DNA of 12,871 nucleotides from DASPSR01 sp035498715 (GTDB lineage Bacteria > Nitrospirota > UBA9217). The DNA is taken from NCBI GenBank assembly GCA_035498715.1, contig DATJZV010000129.1, forward strand, positions 1-12,871, in the 5' to 3' direction. The notes below the pieces were generated by a model, which saw nothing but the letters and a program-made list of their open reading frames with translations, was not told the origin of the DNA and searched no databases. Shown here piece after piece: positions 12,440 to 12,871 of the stretch. The translations under genes and the position numbers were made by a program. The number at the start of each line of letters is the position of its first letter. Position 1 is the first letter of the stretch.

Positions 12440-12871
12440 ATGAAAAAGAAAGTATGGAGTGTCCTGAGCTTCGCTTTTTGCACCATAGTGGCAGCGTTTC
12501 TGCTTACGGCTCCCGGACTGAAAACGACCGCCACAATTGCATCAGCGGGATCGGCTCTTCCGGGGATACGGACGCTGGGGAGCATCTCCGACCAGTATAC
12601 CCCGGTAAAGTTCGACCACCCCAAGCATGTCATGATCGCCAGCAACTGCGCTATGTGCCATCACCAGCACCAGGACCTCAAGAAATTGAACTGCATGGGT
12701 TGTCACGCAATTGCTCCTTCGGTGTTCAAAAATTCGGTGAAGAACAATTTCACGGCCTGTTCAGCCTGCCACGGCGCCCCTGATGCCAATAATCCCACGA
12801 TTCCGGGCCTCAAGGTTGCGTATCACAAGCAGTGCTTCCAGTGCCACCGGGGGATGGGCGACGTCGGTCTG
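12440..12871 (+). CDS. Exported multiheme c-type cytochrome (c3/c7-like), 3' end beyond window
   Basis: The first 144 codons are in the window. ATG 12440 has GGAGGGG (12429-12435) upstream. A Sec-type signal (MKKKVWSVLSFAFCTIVAAF, to about residue 36) is followed by a c3/c7-like domain with YTPVKFDHPKHV, where the His residues before the first heme are typical sixth ligands. Four heme sites are then seen: CAMCH, CMGCH, CSACH and CFQCH. The sequence is still running in CHRGMGDVGL at the edge, so at least one more heme is possible. Such periplasmic cytochromes shuttle electrons between dehydrogenases or quinone-linked membrane complexes and terminal acceptors in sulfate-, sulfur- or metal-reducing bacteria. 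It follows paralog 3 by 35 nt and is probably part of an operon extending to the right. Confidence 0.9.
   Translation, partial: MKKKVWSVLSFAFCTIVAAFLLTAPGLKTTATIASAGSALPGIRTLGSISDQYTPVKFDHPKHVMIASNCAMCHHQHQDLKKLNCMGCHAIAPSVFKNSVKNNFTACSACHGAPDANNPTIPGLKVAYHKQCFQCHRGMGDVGL

Noticed and set aside
1..12871. CRISPR arrays, tRNA or rRNA genes, transposases and insertion-sequence ends
   Set aside because: I looked for regular repeats, tRNA-like folds and transposase-like proteins and saw none; the region is dense with ordinary genes.

Overview
The window looks like part of the chromosome of an anaerobic or facultative bacterium with menaquinone- and multiheme-cytochrome-based respiration. Moderately high GC, an Alternative Complex III (ACIII) cluster, a cyanide-insensitive-type cytochrome bd oxidase and a c3/c7-like cytochrome would fit Desulfobacterota (former Deltaproteobacteria) or Nitrospirota. 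That placement is inference from gene content, and no phylogenetic marker gene is present.

Region 1 (about 1-8273, all minus strand) is a respiratory block. A good sigma-70-type promoter (8246-8273) precedes actA (pentaheme cytochrome c), actB1 (molybdopterin-enzyme-like subunit), actB2 (four-cluster Fe-S protein), actC (NrfD-like membrane subunit), actD (DUF3341) and actE (monoheme cytochrome c). The genes are tightly packed, several with overlapping ends, and a GC-rich hairpin lies just beyond actE. ActB, usually one polypeptide, is split here into two genes. ActF and a cytochrome c oxidase are not seen. After a 284-bp AT-rich gap come cydA and cydB (cydB runs off the left edge). ACIII exchanges electrons between menaquinol and c-type cytochromes, while bd oxidase oxidises quinol directly with O2, so the pairing leaves open which way ACIII runs.

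Region 2 (8275-10647) holds a NUDIX hydrolase gene (minus) divergent from an M56/BlaR1-like membrane metallopeptidase gene (plus). The peptidase gene is closely followed by a gene for a single-pass membrane protein of unknown function. The shared upstream region has perfect TATAAT boxes in both directions, a palindrome in the NUDIX promoter, and an 11-codon leader ORF carrying the strong ribosome binding site ahead of the peptidase.

Region 3 (10648-12871, plus strand) starts with a 314-bp intergenic stretch containing a probable terminator. Three small membrane-protein genes follow (117, 112 and 140 aa) that share a C-terminal motif F-x-W-(R/Q)-P-x-x-A-Y followed by a lysine-rich tail. An out-of-frame fragment of a fourth copy of that tail sits directly behind the first gene. 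The third gene is followed 35 bp later by an exported tetraheme-or-larger c3/c7-type cytochrome that runs off the right edge. This looks like the front of a second redox module with a lineage-specific expanded family of unknown function.

I see no tRNA, rRNA, CRISPR array, transposase or insertion sequence.
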